A stretch of 7,942 bases of DNA from Anaerolinea thermophila (GTDB lineage Bacteria; Chloroflexota; Anaerolineae; Anaerolineales; DRKV01). Positions 1-7,574 of this stretch are shown here, piece by piece. The translations under genes were made by a program, and so were the position numbers. The DNA lies in NCBI GenBank assembly GCA_020722405.1, contig DYKW01000078.1, forward strand, positions 1-7,942, given 5' to 3'. The stretch's first letter is position 1. Every line of letters begins with the position of its first letter. The notes below the pieces were generated by a model. The model was not told the DNA's origin. It saw only the letters and a program-made list of their open reading frames with translations, and ran no database searches.

Positions 1-11
1 CTTTAACAGAT

Positions 12-20
12 TGTTATAGA
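12..20 (+). promoter_or_regulatory. Possible extended -10 promoter upstream of the GAF-GGDEF gene
   Basis: A TG dinucleotide at 12-13, one spacer base and TATAGA at 15-20 resemble an extended -10 element. A matching -35 would fall at or beyond the window edge and cannot be judged. A start here would give a 5' leader of about 115 nt before the ATG at 145. The rest of 1-144 shows no other convincing promoter, no Shine-Dalgarno and no RNA gene. This is a pattern match only and could be chance in an AT-rich tract. Confidence 0.2.
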
Positions 21-144
21 TATTTCCCCTATTCTAAGAAAACGCAGAGCACAGGCAAGGGAAATTCACTGCGTATTGTGTTCGTGTAGCAATCTTTGCT
101 TCATTGATGAGCATTACTCACATAGCCCATCAGCCCGATAAAAT

Positions 145-2583
145 ATGACATTGAATCCAACAAAGAAGGCTCTACTTAAAATTCTAGAACATTGTCTGCG
201 CCATCTTTTCAATGCAGACGGGGTGCATATCTTGTTACATACTGAACAGGCCTGGCATGTGTATTCAACACAGCCACAAAATGTTGAGCAGGATGGCTTT
301 GTCTTGGATGATAACCCTTTGCTGCAATCCTTGCTGACGGAACGAAAAGCCATCTACATCAATGATACCAGCACCAACAATCAATGGCATCCATTGCAAC
401 GCAACGAGCATCCTGTGTACTCCTGGATGGGGGCACCGATTATCATTCAAGATGAAATTCTGGGAGTCTTGTGGCTAGAATCTCATACTACAGGTGTGTT
501 TTCCCAAGACCAATGCGATTTGTTAGAAAAATTAGGACAATTTAGCGGGGAAATCTTCGACAAACACCAACTACATCGAGAGATATGCATCAAAATGCAA
601 AGGGAACGACTTCTCAACGAGGCTACTCGCCAGATTAACAGTGCTCTGGAACAACCACTAATTTTTCAAACCAGTGTCCAACATGCGATGACCTTGTTTC
701 AGGCCGATGCGGCTTGCTTTGTATTGTACGATGACCACAGAGTGTTGCATCTGCCCTACCAACGCAACATTCCTCCCGATATAAATCCTGATGATCCACT
801 ACCGCCTGACGATTTATTGTGGCAAACCGTCAAGGACGGCATACCATGGTTGCTGGAAAACTACCCAAAGCACCCTCTAGCAAAGGAAACCTGGATTAAA
901 GCCGGAATCAAAAGCGCAATCAGCGTTCCCTTGTACATCCGTGGACAAATTCTGGGGGCATTCTACCTGTTTCGTACTCGAGATCGTGAAGTATTCGAAG
1001 CCACCGATTTAGAAAGCCTGGAAACGCTAGGGGGACAGATTAGCACAACACTACAAAATGCAAGGTTATTTGCCAATGAGCGCCAACGTGCCGATGAACT
1101 GGGTGCGTTGCGCGATACATTGGCGGATTTTTCCGCGCAATTAGGCCTGCCAGACCTAATGCACGCCATTCTACGGCGAGCAGCCGCATTACTATTAGCC
1201 AGCGGCGGCGAACTGGGTTTGTACGAACCAGAATACGGCGGGCTGCGCGTGGTCTCCTGTTATAACATGGGGCAGTCCGACGAGGGAACATTTATTCCCA
1301 TTGGACAAGGCGTTATGGGGACGGTAGTGCAAACTGGCGAAATATTAATCATTCCCAACTACGGCGCCTGGGAAAATCGATTGCTAGAATGTACCCAATA
1401 CGTCGGCCATTCAGTTATTGCTGCACCACTGCGTGCGCGCGGGAAACTGGTGGGAGTCATCAACATCGTAGACGAAAACACCGGCCGCGTTTTTAATGAA
1501 AATGAGATACATATTCTCAAGACCTTCGCTCAACAGGCCGCCATAGCAGTAGATAACGCGCACCTGTTCGAGGCTGCCAATCGGCGAGCAGAGGAGGCCG
1601 AGACATTGCGTGAAGTCAGCCTAATCGTAGCAGGTATTCTGGACAAAGATCAGGCCGTTCAGCGCATTCTGGAATTACTTGGCCGGGTAGTCATTTGTGA
1701 CAGTGCCATCGTACTATTGAAAGAGGCAGATGTTCTTAAAGTTGTGGGAGAACGGCAATGGGCAGAAACACCGTCTTTCCTTGATGTAGCCTTTCCCATC
1801 GAAAGCGATTCCCCATACAGTGAGGTTGCTCGTCATAACACCCCCCTATTGCTGCCCGATATAAGCGAGCGCTTTCCTGAATGGAGGGAAAGCCATCAGG
1901 CCTGCATGGCGGTACCCTTGAATGCACACAATCAGGTTTTAGGGGTATTGGCCGTCCACAGAAGCGATCCCCACTACTTTACTCAGACCAATCTACGGTT
2001 GCTTTCTGCATTTGCTTCGCATGTATCTACTGCTATTGCCAATGCACACTTATATAAAGAAGCCCAATACCTGGCAATCACCGATCCGCTAACAAGAATA
2101 TATAATCGTCGCTATTTCTTCGAGATCGCGCAACGAGAATTTGATCGTGCCACACGATATGACCATCAATTGTCAATGTTGATGCTAGATATTGACCATT
2201 TCAAAGCAGTCAACGATACTTACGGGCACCAGACAGGAGACATTGCGTTGCAAAAAGTTGCCAATATCTGCCGGGGGAGTATTCGTGACATTGATATTCT
2301 GGCGCGGTACGGTGGCGAAGAGTTTATCATCCTACTACCAGATACAGGACAACAAGGCGCCTTACACGTTGCCCATCGTATAGGCAACAAGATCAGTAAT
2401 GTTCCTACGAACGTGGGTGAATACAGCATTCCCATTACCGCCAGCATTGGTGTGGCAACACTTACCAAAGAAATCACAACTTTAGACATGCTGATTGGAC
2501 AGGCGGATACTATGCTATACAAAGCCAAAGAGGCCGGGCGGAATCGTGTTATGCCTCAAGGTACTGATACATACAACAAATAG
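145..2583 (+). CDS. Multi-GAF sensor diguanylate cyclase (four GAF-like modules + GGDEF)
   Basis: Soluble 812-residue signalling protein predicted to make cyclic di-GMP from two GTP in the cytoplasm. There is no signal peptide or membrane segment. Four GAF-like modules lie at about 5-142, 155-308, 325-476 and 490-637. Each ends in the usual pattern of a short hydrophobic-Pro-Leu strand, a turn, and a Leu/Val-Gly-Val/Ala strand (for example VPLYIRGQILGAFYLF near 261-276). Charged helical linkers such as NERQRADELGALRD (311-324) join them and probably form signalling coiled coils. The GGDEF domain (about 640-805) begins DPLTRIYNRR at 647. It has metal ligands in LDIDHFK (D682, D684), YGHQTGD at 693-699, the GGEEF signature at 723-727, and the product-inhibition site RDID at 714-717, five residues before GGEEF. 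It is therefore probably active and feedback-inhibited. No EAL or HD-GYP domain is present. None of the GAF modules shows the Cys-His pair of bilin-binding cyanobacteriochromes, so the ligands are unknown. An in-frame TAA at 139-141 blocks any upstream extension. No Shine-Dalgarno precedes the ATG, so initiation may be weak or atypical. Confidence 0.93.
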   Translation: MTLNPTKKALLKILEHCLRHLFNADGVHILLHTEQAWHVYSTQPQNVEQDGFVLDDNPLLQSLLTERKAIYINDTSTNNQWHPLQRNEHPVYSWMGAPIIIQDEILGVLWLESHTTGVFSQDQCDLLEKLGQFSGEIFDKHQLHREICIKMQRERLLNEATRQINSALEQPLIFQTSVQHAMTLFQADAACFVLYDDHRVLHLPYQRNIPPDINPDDPLPPDDLLWQTVKDGIPWLLENYPKHPLAKETWIKAGIKSAISVPLYIRGQILGAFYLFRTRDREVFEATDLESLETLGGQISTTLQNARLFANERQRADELGALRDTLADFSAQLGLPDLMHAILRRAAALLLASGGELGLYEPEYGGLRVVSCYNMGQSDEGTFIPIGQGVMGTVVQTGEILIIPNYGAWENRLLECTQYVGHSVIAAPLRARGKLVGVINIVDENTGRVFNENEIHILKTFAQQAAIAVDNAHLFEAANRRAEEAETLREVSLIVAGILDKDQAVQRILELLGRVVICDSAIVLLKEADVLKVVGERQWAETPSFLDVAFPIESDSPYSEVARHNTPLLLPDISERFPEWRESHQACMAVPLNAHNQVLGVLAVHRSDPHYFTQTNLRLLSAFASHVSTAIANAHLYKEAQYLAITDPLTRIYNRRYFFEIAQREFDRATRYDHQLSMLMLDIDHFKAVNDTYGHQTGDIALQKVANICRGSIRDIDILARYGGEEFIILLPDTGQQGALHVAHRIGNKISNVPTNVGEYSIPITASIGVATLTKEITTLDMLIGQADTMLYKAKEAGRNRVMPQGTDTYNK

Positions 2584-2622
2584 AGTGTCAACACATTCCC
2601 CGTACAAGTGTACAAATAAAAC

Positions 2623-2656
2623 ACCGGCCTCATCCAAAGTTTTAGATGAGGCCGGT
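2623..2656 (-). terminator. Intrinsic terminator between convergent genes
   Basis: A perfect 12-bp inverted repeat (ACCGGCCTCATC at 2623-2634, GATGAGGCCGGT at 2645-2656) with a 10-nt loop. On the minus strand the stem is followed by GTTTTATTTG, a reasonable U-rich tract, and it lies 27 nt past the DHOD-like stop codon, so it best serves that gene. On the plus strand it lies 39 nt past the GAF-GGDEF stop but has no clear U run. It may still block read-through in both directions between these tail-to-tail genes. Confidence 0.8.
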
Positions 2657-2683
2657 AAGGTTTACAAGCCCGCTTCGTTGTGT

Positions 2684-3685
2684 TCAGGGACGGTAATCAT
2701 AAGAACTGAGAACACGCATATAATTTGCACGTTCCAATGCCGCATCACCGCCCAATGCTTGCTGGCTCATGCTGCCTTGCATTTGTTCGATGGATTCGTA
2801 TTCATGAGCAATCATCCATTCTTGCAGACCATCCAACAAGGTAGTGACATAACCTGGACCATGTTTGAGCAAGGCGGAAGCCATTAACGTGGTCTTTGCA
2901 CCTGCCATCATGGCTTTAAGCACATCTTCTACTGTATGAGTACCACCTGTCAGGGCAAAGTCCACATCAATGCGACCATACAACAGGGCAATCCAGCGCA
3001 GAGCAAGTAACAATTCGCTTGAAGTACTTAACGTCAAATGCGGTACCACTTCCAGGGTTTCCAGGTCGAAATCGGGCTGGTAAAAGCGATTGAAGAGCAC
3101 CACGCCTTGGGCACCAGCCTTGTGTAATCTCTGCACCATATTCGGTAGGGTGGTGAAAAAGGGGCTGAGTTTAATCGTCACCGGTATGCTCACCTGAGCA
3201 CAAATATCGCTTACCAGCCGCGCGTAGTTTTTCTCGATTTCATCAGATGTTCGCTGTGGATCGGTTGGTAAATAATATAGATTGAGTTCTAATGCATCCG
3301 CGCCTGCAGATTCAATCTGGTGGGCATAGAAAATCCAACCACCGGTAGAGACACCATTCAGGCTGCCGATGATGGGAATATCGACCGCCTTCTTGAGGAC
3401 CGCGATGTGTTCCAGGTAACGTTCAGTGCCAAGACTATAACGGCCAGTATCAGGAAGAAAAGACAGGGACTCCGAAAAACTATCCGTGCCGGCAAACAAA
3501 AAGTGATCCAATTCCAAACTTTCGCGGGTGATTTGTTCCTCAAAAAGAGAATACACCACCACCGCAGCGATGCCAGCATCTTCCAATTGGCGAACGGTCT
3601 CGACTTTCTCGGAAAGCGGCGAGGCTGAAGCCACCAACGGATTTTTTAGGGAAAGTCCGAGATACGTTGTTTTTAAATCAACCAT
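2684..3685 (-). CDS. Dihydroorotate dehydrogenase-like FMN-binding TIM-barrel protein
   Basis: Predicted soluble FMN TIM-barrel protein of 333 residues, related to class 1 dihydroorotate dehydrogenases but probably not one. Visible barrel elements, numbered from the chosen start, are the N-terminal LKNPLVASAS (13-22), GSLNG (107-111), VTIKLSP with the FMN-contacting Lys at 172, Asn199 in LFNRF, and the phosphate-binding TGGT (246-249) followed by ASALLKHGP (269-277). In true enzymes the loop after the ELN strand reads S-C/S-P-N and carries the catalytic base; here it is ELNLYYLPTD (133-142), without Cys or Ser at that point and without the second Asn. The Lys near the FMN in the family pattern T-K-T/S is Tyr45. 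The start is placed at the ATG at 3685, because AAAGGTG lies five bases upstream and the protein then begins MVDLKTTYLG as expected. An ATG five codons earlier (3700) has no ribosome-binding site. The gene lies 307 bp downstream of nifJ on the same strand. A role linked to PFOR is inferred from this context; its substrate is unknown. It should not be used as evidence of pyrimidine synthesis. Confidence 0.88.
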   Translation of the reverse strand: MVDLKTTYLGLSLKNPLVASASPLSEKVETVRQLEDAGIAAVVVYSLFEEQITRESLELDHFLFAGTDSFSESLSFLPDTGRYSLGTERYLEHIAVLKKAVDIPIIGSLNGVSTGGWIFYAHQIESAGADALELNLYYLPTDPQRTSDEIEKNYARLVSDICAQVSIPVTIKLSPFFTTLPNMVQRLHKAGAQGVVLFNRFYQPDFDLETLEVVPHLTLSTSSELLLALRWIALLYGRIDVDFALTGGTHTVEDVLKAMMAGAKTTLMASALLKHGPGYVTTLLDGLQEWMIAHEYESIEQMQGSMSQQALGGDAALERANYMRVLSSYDYRP

Positions 3686-3690
3686 GGGAG

Positions 3691-3697
3691 CACCTTT
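3691..3697 (-). promoter_or_regulatory. Shine-Dalgarno that decides the DHOD-like start
   Basis: The minus strand reads AAAGGTG here, five bases before the ATG at 3685. No purine-rich motif precedes the alternative in-frame ATG at 3700; that side is T-rich. This favours the shorter 333-residue product over a 338-residue one. Confidence 0.65.
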
Positions 3698-3726
3698 CAT
3701 TCAACGAAAAAATCGAAAACAGAGGC

Positions 3727-3758
3727 GATAGCCGGGCATGCTTTTCTGTCCGGCTATC
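3727..3758 (-). repeat. Strong hairpin upstream of the DHOD-like gene
   Basis: GATAGCCGG (3727-3735) and CCGGCTATC (3750-3758) form a perfect 9-bp stem that extends inward to about 12 bp with one G-U pair. On the minus strand it ends about 40 nt before the DHOD-like ATG. After six mixed bases a loosely T-rich run (GTTTTCGATTTTTT) follows. It could act as a terminator or attenuator between nifJ and the DHOD-like gene, as an mRNA-stabilising or processing stem, or simply as part of a dispersed repeat. The sequence alone does not decide. Confidence 0.6.
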
Positions 3759-3917
3759 CTAAGTACAGCCTTCCGTAAATTTGCGCCGAGTTTCTTACGC
3801 ACCAAGTGGCGTTCCAAAATGTCACCGGTAGCGAGAAGACATCCACGCGCCTTGGAGGACTTCGTTTGCGCCTCCTAACGACACGAGAGGCAAGTCGGGC
3901 TCCCACGCCCGGCTATC
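3727..3917. repeat. GC-rich intergenic block bounded by imperfect inverted repeats (possible MITE-like element)
   Basis: The spacer 3686-3992 between the two minus-strand genes holds no supportable gene, but it is not plain DNA. GATAGCCGGGCATG at 3727-3740 is matched in inverted orientation by CACGCCCGGCTATC at 3904-3917, 13 of 14 bases. The core CCGGCTATCC also occurs at 3750-3759, so it is present three times. Positions 3841-3940 are about 64 percent GC, unusually high for an intergenic region in this window. No transposase and no clear target-site duplication are seen. A short non-autonomous element or a genome-wide dispersed repeat would explain it; a folded regulatory RNA is the alternative. 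Confidence 0.4.
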
Positions 3918-3933
3918 CGACAACGTGGGAGCC
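3898..3933. repeat. Perfect 10-bp stem hairpin downstream of nifJ
   Basis: GGCTCCCACG (3898-3907) and CGTGGGAGCC (3924-3933) pair perfectly around a 16-nt loop. The loop itself contains CCGGCTATCC, the motif shared with the hairpin at 3727-3758. A competing 5-bp pairing, GTCGG (3894-3898) with CCGAC (3916-3920), is possible. No U tract follows on either strand, so it is not a standard intrinsic terminator. It may protect the nifJ mRNA 3' end or be part of the repeat block. Confidence 0.55.
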
Positions 3934-3947
3934 GCCTTCACGAGCAT

Positions 3948-3969
3948 TGAGGCCAAAATCCTTGCCTCA
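3948..3969 (-). terminator. Weak terminator-like hairpin just after nifJ
   Basis: TGAGGC (3948-3953) and GCCTCA (3964-3969) form a 6-bp stem with a 10-nt loop, beginning 23 nt past the nifJ stop codon on the minus strand. No U run follows. Termination here would be inefficient at best, which leaves room for read-through into the DHOD-like gene. Confidence 0.2.
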
Positions 3970-3992
3970 TGCATCACTGTCCTAAGTCAAAG

Positions 3993-6900
3993 TTACTCTT
4001 TTGCCCCCTCATAATGCATAGCAGCCATTTGTTTGTATAAATTCCAACGCGTGATTGCATCTTTATGTGCCATTTTCAACAGTCGTTCAGCGCGCTCCTC
4101 GTCAGTTTGGGCCAACATGCGATAACGGGCTTCGTTGTAAGCAAATTCCTCCACATCTAGTTTCGGCTCACGAGAATCGAGTTGCAAGGGGTTCTTACCC
4201 TCTTGCGCCTGAAGCGGGTTATAGCGGTACAACGGCCACAGGCCCGATTGGACCATCAAAGCCTGCTGTGAAAGGCCATACTTCAAATCATAGCCGTGAG
4301 CAATACAGTGGCTGTAAGCGATGATGAGTGATGGGCCATCGTAGGCTTCGGCTTCCAGAAACGCCTTCAGGGTCTGGGTATCACTAGCACCCATTGCCAC
4401 CTGAGCAACGTACACATAGCCGTAGGACATAGCCATCAGCCCCAGGTCTTTGCGTGGCAAATCTTTCCCTTTGGCAGCAAATTTTGCTACCGCAGCCAAC
4501 GGAGTAGCCTTAGAGGACTGTCCACCGGTGTTGGAATATACTTGCGTATCCAACACAAGTATGTTGACATTGCGCCCTGACGCCAAAACGTGATCCAAAC
4601 CGCCATAACCAATATCATAAGCCCAGCCATCACCGCCAACAATCCATACACTACGTTTGACCAACATATCCGCCAGGCTAAGCAAATCTTTGGCTCGCGG
4701 GTCATCAATATCGGCTAAACGCTGTTTCAATAAGGCAACACGTTCTCGCTGGGCCTGAATCTCGGCTTCCGTATCTTGTTGTGAGGCCAACAGATCGTCC
4801 ACCAGACTTTCACCAACTACGCTGGCAAATTGTGGGAGTAGTTCGCGCACATATTCACTCTGCTTGTCAATCGTCAGACGCATGCCCAGACCAAATTCTG
4901 CGTTATCTTCAAACAAAGAGTTGGACCAAGCCGGGCCGCGTCCGTCTTTATTGACCGACCACGGCGTAGTAGGCAGGTTGCCACCGTAAATGGACGAGCA
5001 ACCGGTTGCATTGGCCACCACAGCACGATCACCGAACAGTTGGGTAAGCAGCTTCAAATACGGCGTTTCGCCACAACCAGGGCATGCTCCGGAGAACTCA
5101 AAGAGTGGCTGCAACAATTGGGAATTTTTAATAGTCCCAAAGGAAATACGAGTACGGTCGACTTCTGGCAAACTCAGGAAGAAATCCCAGTTGACCTTTT
5201 CGCGCTCTCGGATAGGCGGCTGCGGCGTCATATTGATTGCCTTGCGGCCAACCTGAGTCTTATCTTTCGCCGGGCAGGCTTCCACGCACAAAGAACACCC
5301 GGTGCAGTCTTCCGGCGCGACTGCGATGGCGTATTCCATATTTGGAAATTCTTTGAAACGAGCCTTAGTGTGCAGGAAAGTGTCGGGAGCATTTTCCAAC
5401 AATCCCGGCTCGAAAACTTTTTGGCGGATAACCGCATGTGGACACACAAAGACACACTTTCCACACTGAATACACAGATCAGGCTCCCATTGGGGAATCT
5501 CCAAAGCAATGTTGCGTTTTTCCCAGCGCGTTGTGCCACTGGGGTAAGTGCCATCTGCGGGCAAGGCGCTCACCGGCAAATCGTCTCCCTGGTAGACAAT
5601 CATCTTGCCCAATACTTCCCGCACAAATTCAGGGGCTTCCTCAGGCACAGGGGGACGGAGCGTAATCGTACTGGTGGCCTGCGTCGGCACTTTGACTTCA
5701 TGGAGATGAGAAAGTGTCTGGTCAACCGCAGCAAAGTTGCGTTGAACAACGACCTCACCACGCTTGCTATACGTCTTACGAATTGCCTGTTTAATCTGCT
5801 CAATCGCCTGTTCACGCGGTAAGACACCGCTGATAGCAAAGAAGCAGGTCTGCATAATAGTGTTGATGCGCTGCCCCATTTCGGTTGCTTTGGCTACCTG
5901 GTAAGCATCAATCACATAGAAACGCAGTTTCTTGGCAATGATGGCTTCCTGTGCCTCGCGTGGCAGGTAGTCCCATACTTCATCGGACCCGTAGATACTG
6001 TTCAGCAAGAAGACACCACCTGGTTGAGCATAGGCCAGTACATCGTATTTCTCCATGAAGGTAAATTGATGGCAGCCCACGAAGCTAGCCGTACCAGGGG
6101 CAATCAAATAGGGGGCATCAATAGGATTAGGCCCAAAGCGCAGATGAGAGATTGTGATTGCTCCGGATTTCTTTGAATCGTAGACAAAGTAACCTTGAGC
6201 ATAATTATCGGTTTCTTCACCAATGATTTTAATTGAATTTTTGTTCGCACCCACAGTACCATCAGAACCTAATCCGAAGAAGACAGAGCGTACTGCTTTG
6301 GGATCTTCAATGGAGAAAGCAGGATCATACGCTAAACTGGTGTGCGAAACATCATCGTAGATGCCAATGGTGAAATGATTTTTGGGTTGCTCTTTGCGCA
6401 TTTCATCGAAAATGCCTTTGACCATCGCGGGCGTAAACTCTTTAGATGACAGGCCATAACGTCCCCCAACGACCTTAGGCATTTGTGCCAGAGGCAACGC
6501 ACCACTCATAGTGGCTTCGCTAATTACCGTAAGAACATCCTGATACAGCGGTTCACCGGCTGCGCCAGGTTCTTTGGTGCGGTCAAGTGCAGCGATTGTT
6601 TTCGTCGTCGCCGGTAAAGCTTTCAAGAAGGCTTCCGCAGCAAAGGGGCGATACAGGCGCACAATCACTACGCCGACTTTTTCGCCTTGAGCCACAAGGG
6701 CTCGTACGGTTTCGGCCACGGTGTGTGCACCAGAGCCCATCGCCACGATAATGCGTTCGGCATCCGATGCCCCAACGTAATCGAACAGGTTGTACTGTCG
6801 TCCCATGATAGTGGCGAATTTATCCATGGCCTTCTGCGTGATTTCAGGACAAGCCGCATAGTAGGGATTGACACTTTCACGTGCCTGGAAGAACACATCC

Positions 6901-7568
6901 GGGTTTTGGGCTGTACCACGAATGAAAGGATGTTCTGGGGACAAGCCGCGAGCACGATGTGCCTGTACCAGGGTATCGTCAATCAAAGCGCGCAGATCAT
7001 CATCATTGAGCACTTCTACCTTGTTAATTTCATGGGAGATACGGAAACCCTCAAAGAAATGCACAAAAGGCACGCGTGCTTCCAGCGTGGCAACCTGCGC
7101 AATGGCTGCAAAGTCATGGGCTTCTTGTACAGAACCAGAAGTCAGCATGGCAAATCCGGTAGCACGCGCGGCCATGACGTCTGAATGATCACCAAAAATC
7201 GAAAGGGCTTGCGCAGCCACTGAACGAGCGGCAACGTGGAAGACCGTTGAGGTGAGTTCGCCGGCAATCTTGTACATGTTGGGGATCATGAGTAAGAGCC
7301 CCTGGCTGGCTGTGAAGGTCGTCGTCAACGAACCGGTTTGCAATGCCCCGTGGACCGCACCAGCCGCGCCACCTTCGGCCTGCATCTCCATAACCAAGGG
7401 CACCGTGCCCCATAAGTTTTTCTTTCCCTGGGCTGACCATGCGTCGGCCAGTTCTCCCATCGGCGTCGAGGGCGTAATGGGATAAATGGCAATCACTTCG
7501 CTTAACTTATGGGCAATGAGCGCTACTGCTTCATTGCCATCCAATGTAACCAGTTCACGTTTTTTCAT
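3993..7568 (-). CDS. nifJ: Pyruvate:ferredoxin (flavodoxin) oxidoreductase, single-chain PFOR
   Basis: Catalyses pyruvate + CoA + oxidised ferredoxin or flavodoxin to acetyl-CoA + CO2 + reduced carrier, in the cytoplasm. At 1191 residues it is the normal length for the fused enzyme. Domain order: pyrimidine-binding POR N-domain (about 1-245, YPITPSTP at 29-36, Glu65, Arg115), transketolase-C-like domain (about 265-410), CoA-binding gamma-type domain (about 425-615, FGLGSDGTVGANKN at 431-444), EKR domain named for the motif seen at 683-685, two-cluster ferredoxin domain, and C-terminal thiamine diphosphate domain. Cluster ligands are complete: C699, C702, C705, C709 and C755, C758, C761, C765 for the two ferredoxin-type [4Fe-4S] centres, and C829, C832, C857, C1088 for the proximal centre. 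The TPP/Mg motif GGDGWAYDIGYGG (978-990) and YSNTGG with Asn1013 are intact. It lacks the long C-terminal extension reported for the oxygen-stable Desulfovibrio africanus enzyme. The start has a clear Shine-Dalgarno. The DHOD-like gene follows 307 bp downstream on the same strand. A nitrogen-fixation role should not be assumed from the symbol. Confidence 0.97.
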   Translation of the reverse strand: MKKRELVTLDGNEAVALIAHKLSEVIAIYPITPSTPMGELADAWSAQGKKNLWGTVPLVMEMQAEGGAAGAVHGALQTGSLTTTFTASQGLLLMIPNMYKIAGELTSTVFHVAARSVAAQALSIFGDHSDVMAARATGFAMLTSGSVQEAHDFAAIAQVATLEARVPFVHFFEGFRISHEINKVEVLNDDDLRALIDDTLVQAHRARGLSPEHPFIRGTAQNPDVFFQARESVNPYYAACPEITQKAMDKFATIMGRQYNLFDYVGASDAERIIVAMGSGAHTVAETVRALVAQGEKVGVVIVRLYRPFAAEAFLKALPATTKTIAALDRTKEPGAAGEPLYQDVLTVISEATMSGALPLAQMPKVVGGRYGLSSKEFTPAMVKGIFDEMRKEQPKNHFTIGIYDDVSHTSLAYDPAFSIEDPKAVRSVFFGLGSDGTVGANKNSIKIIGEETDNYAQGYFVYDSKKSGAITISHLRFGPNPIDAPYLIAPGTASFVGCHQFTFMEKYDVLAYAQPGGVFLLNSIYGSDEVWDYLPREAQEAIIAKKLRFYVIDAYQVAKATEMGQRINTIMQTCFFAISGVLPREQAIEQIKQAIRKTYSKRGEVVVQRNFAAVDQTLSHLHEVKVPTQATSTITLRPPVPEEAPEFVREVLGKMIVYQGDDLPVSALPADGTYPSGTTRWEKRNIALEIPQWEPDLCIQCGKCVFVCPHAVIRQKVFEPGLLENAPDTFLHTKARFKEFPNMEYAIAVAPEDCTGCSLCVEACPAKDKTQVGRKAINMTPQPPIREREKVNWDFFLSLPEVDRTRISFGTIKNSQLLQPLFEFSGACPGCGETPYLKLLTQLFGDRAVVANATGCSSIYGGNLPTTPWSVNKDGRGPAWSNSLFEDNAEFGLGMRLTIDKQSEYVRELLPQFASVVGESLVDDLLASQQDTEAEIQAQRERVALLKQRLADIDDPRAKDLLSLADMLVKRSVWIVGGDGWAYDIGYGGLDHVLASGRNVNILVLDTQVYSNTGGQSSKATPLAAVAKFAAKGKDLPRKDLGLMAMSYGYVYVAQVAMGASDTQTLKAFLEAEAYDGPSLIIAYSHCIAHGYDLKYGLSQQALMVQSGLWPLYRYNPLQAQEGKNPLQLDSREPKLDVEEFAYNEARYRMLAQTDEERAERLLKMAHKDAITRWNLYKQMAAMHYEGAKE

Positions 7569-7574
7569 GCGTGT

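Noticed and set aside
3..89. Plus-strand frame open from the left edge to a TAG at 87-89, as a possible upstream gene tail
   Set aside because: Only 28 codons; such a run is common by chance and the peptide is not recognisable.
139..144. TAAAAT directly before the ATG at 145 as a -10 box for a leaderless transcript
   Set aside because: Transcription would then start inside the coding region, after the start codon, and the matching -35 is poor.
3701..3871. Minus-strand open stretch ending TGA directly before the ATG at 3700
   Set aside because: No usable start codon with a ribosome-binding site, and it reads through the 3727-3758 hairpin. Possibly a repeat remnant, but not supportable as a gene.
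3822..3947. Minus-strand 41-codon frame starting ATG at 3947 in the nifJ to DHOD-like spacer
   Set aside because: No Shine-Dalgarno, overlaps the hairpin block, high-GC repeat-like composition, and the peptide fits no known family.
5040..5822. Long 260-codon plus-strand frame opposite nifJ, with other shadow frames at 6687-7184 and 2220-2528
   Set aside because: They lie antisense to strongly supported genes, have no ribosome-binding site or recognisable domains, and are explained by codon usage of the real genes.
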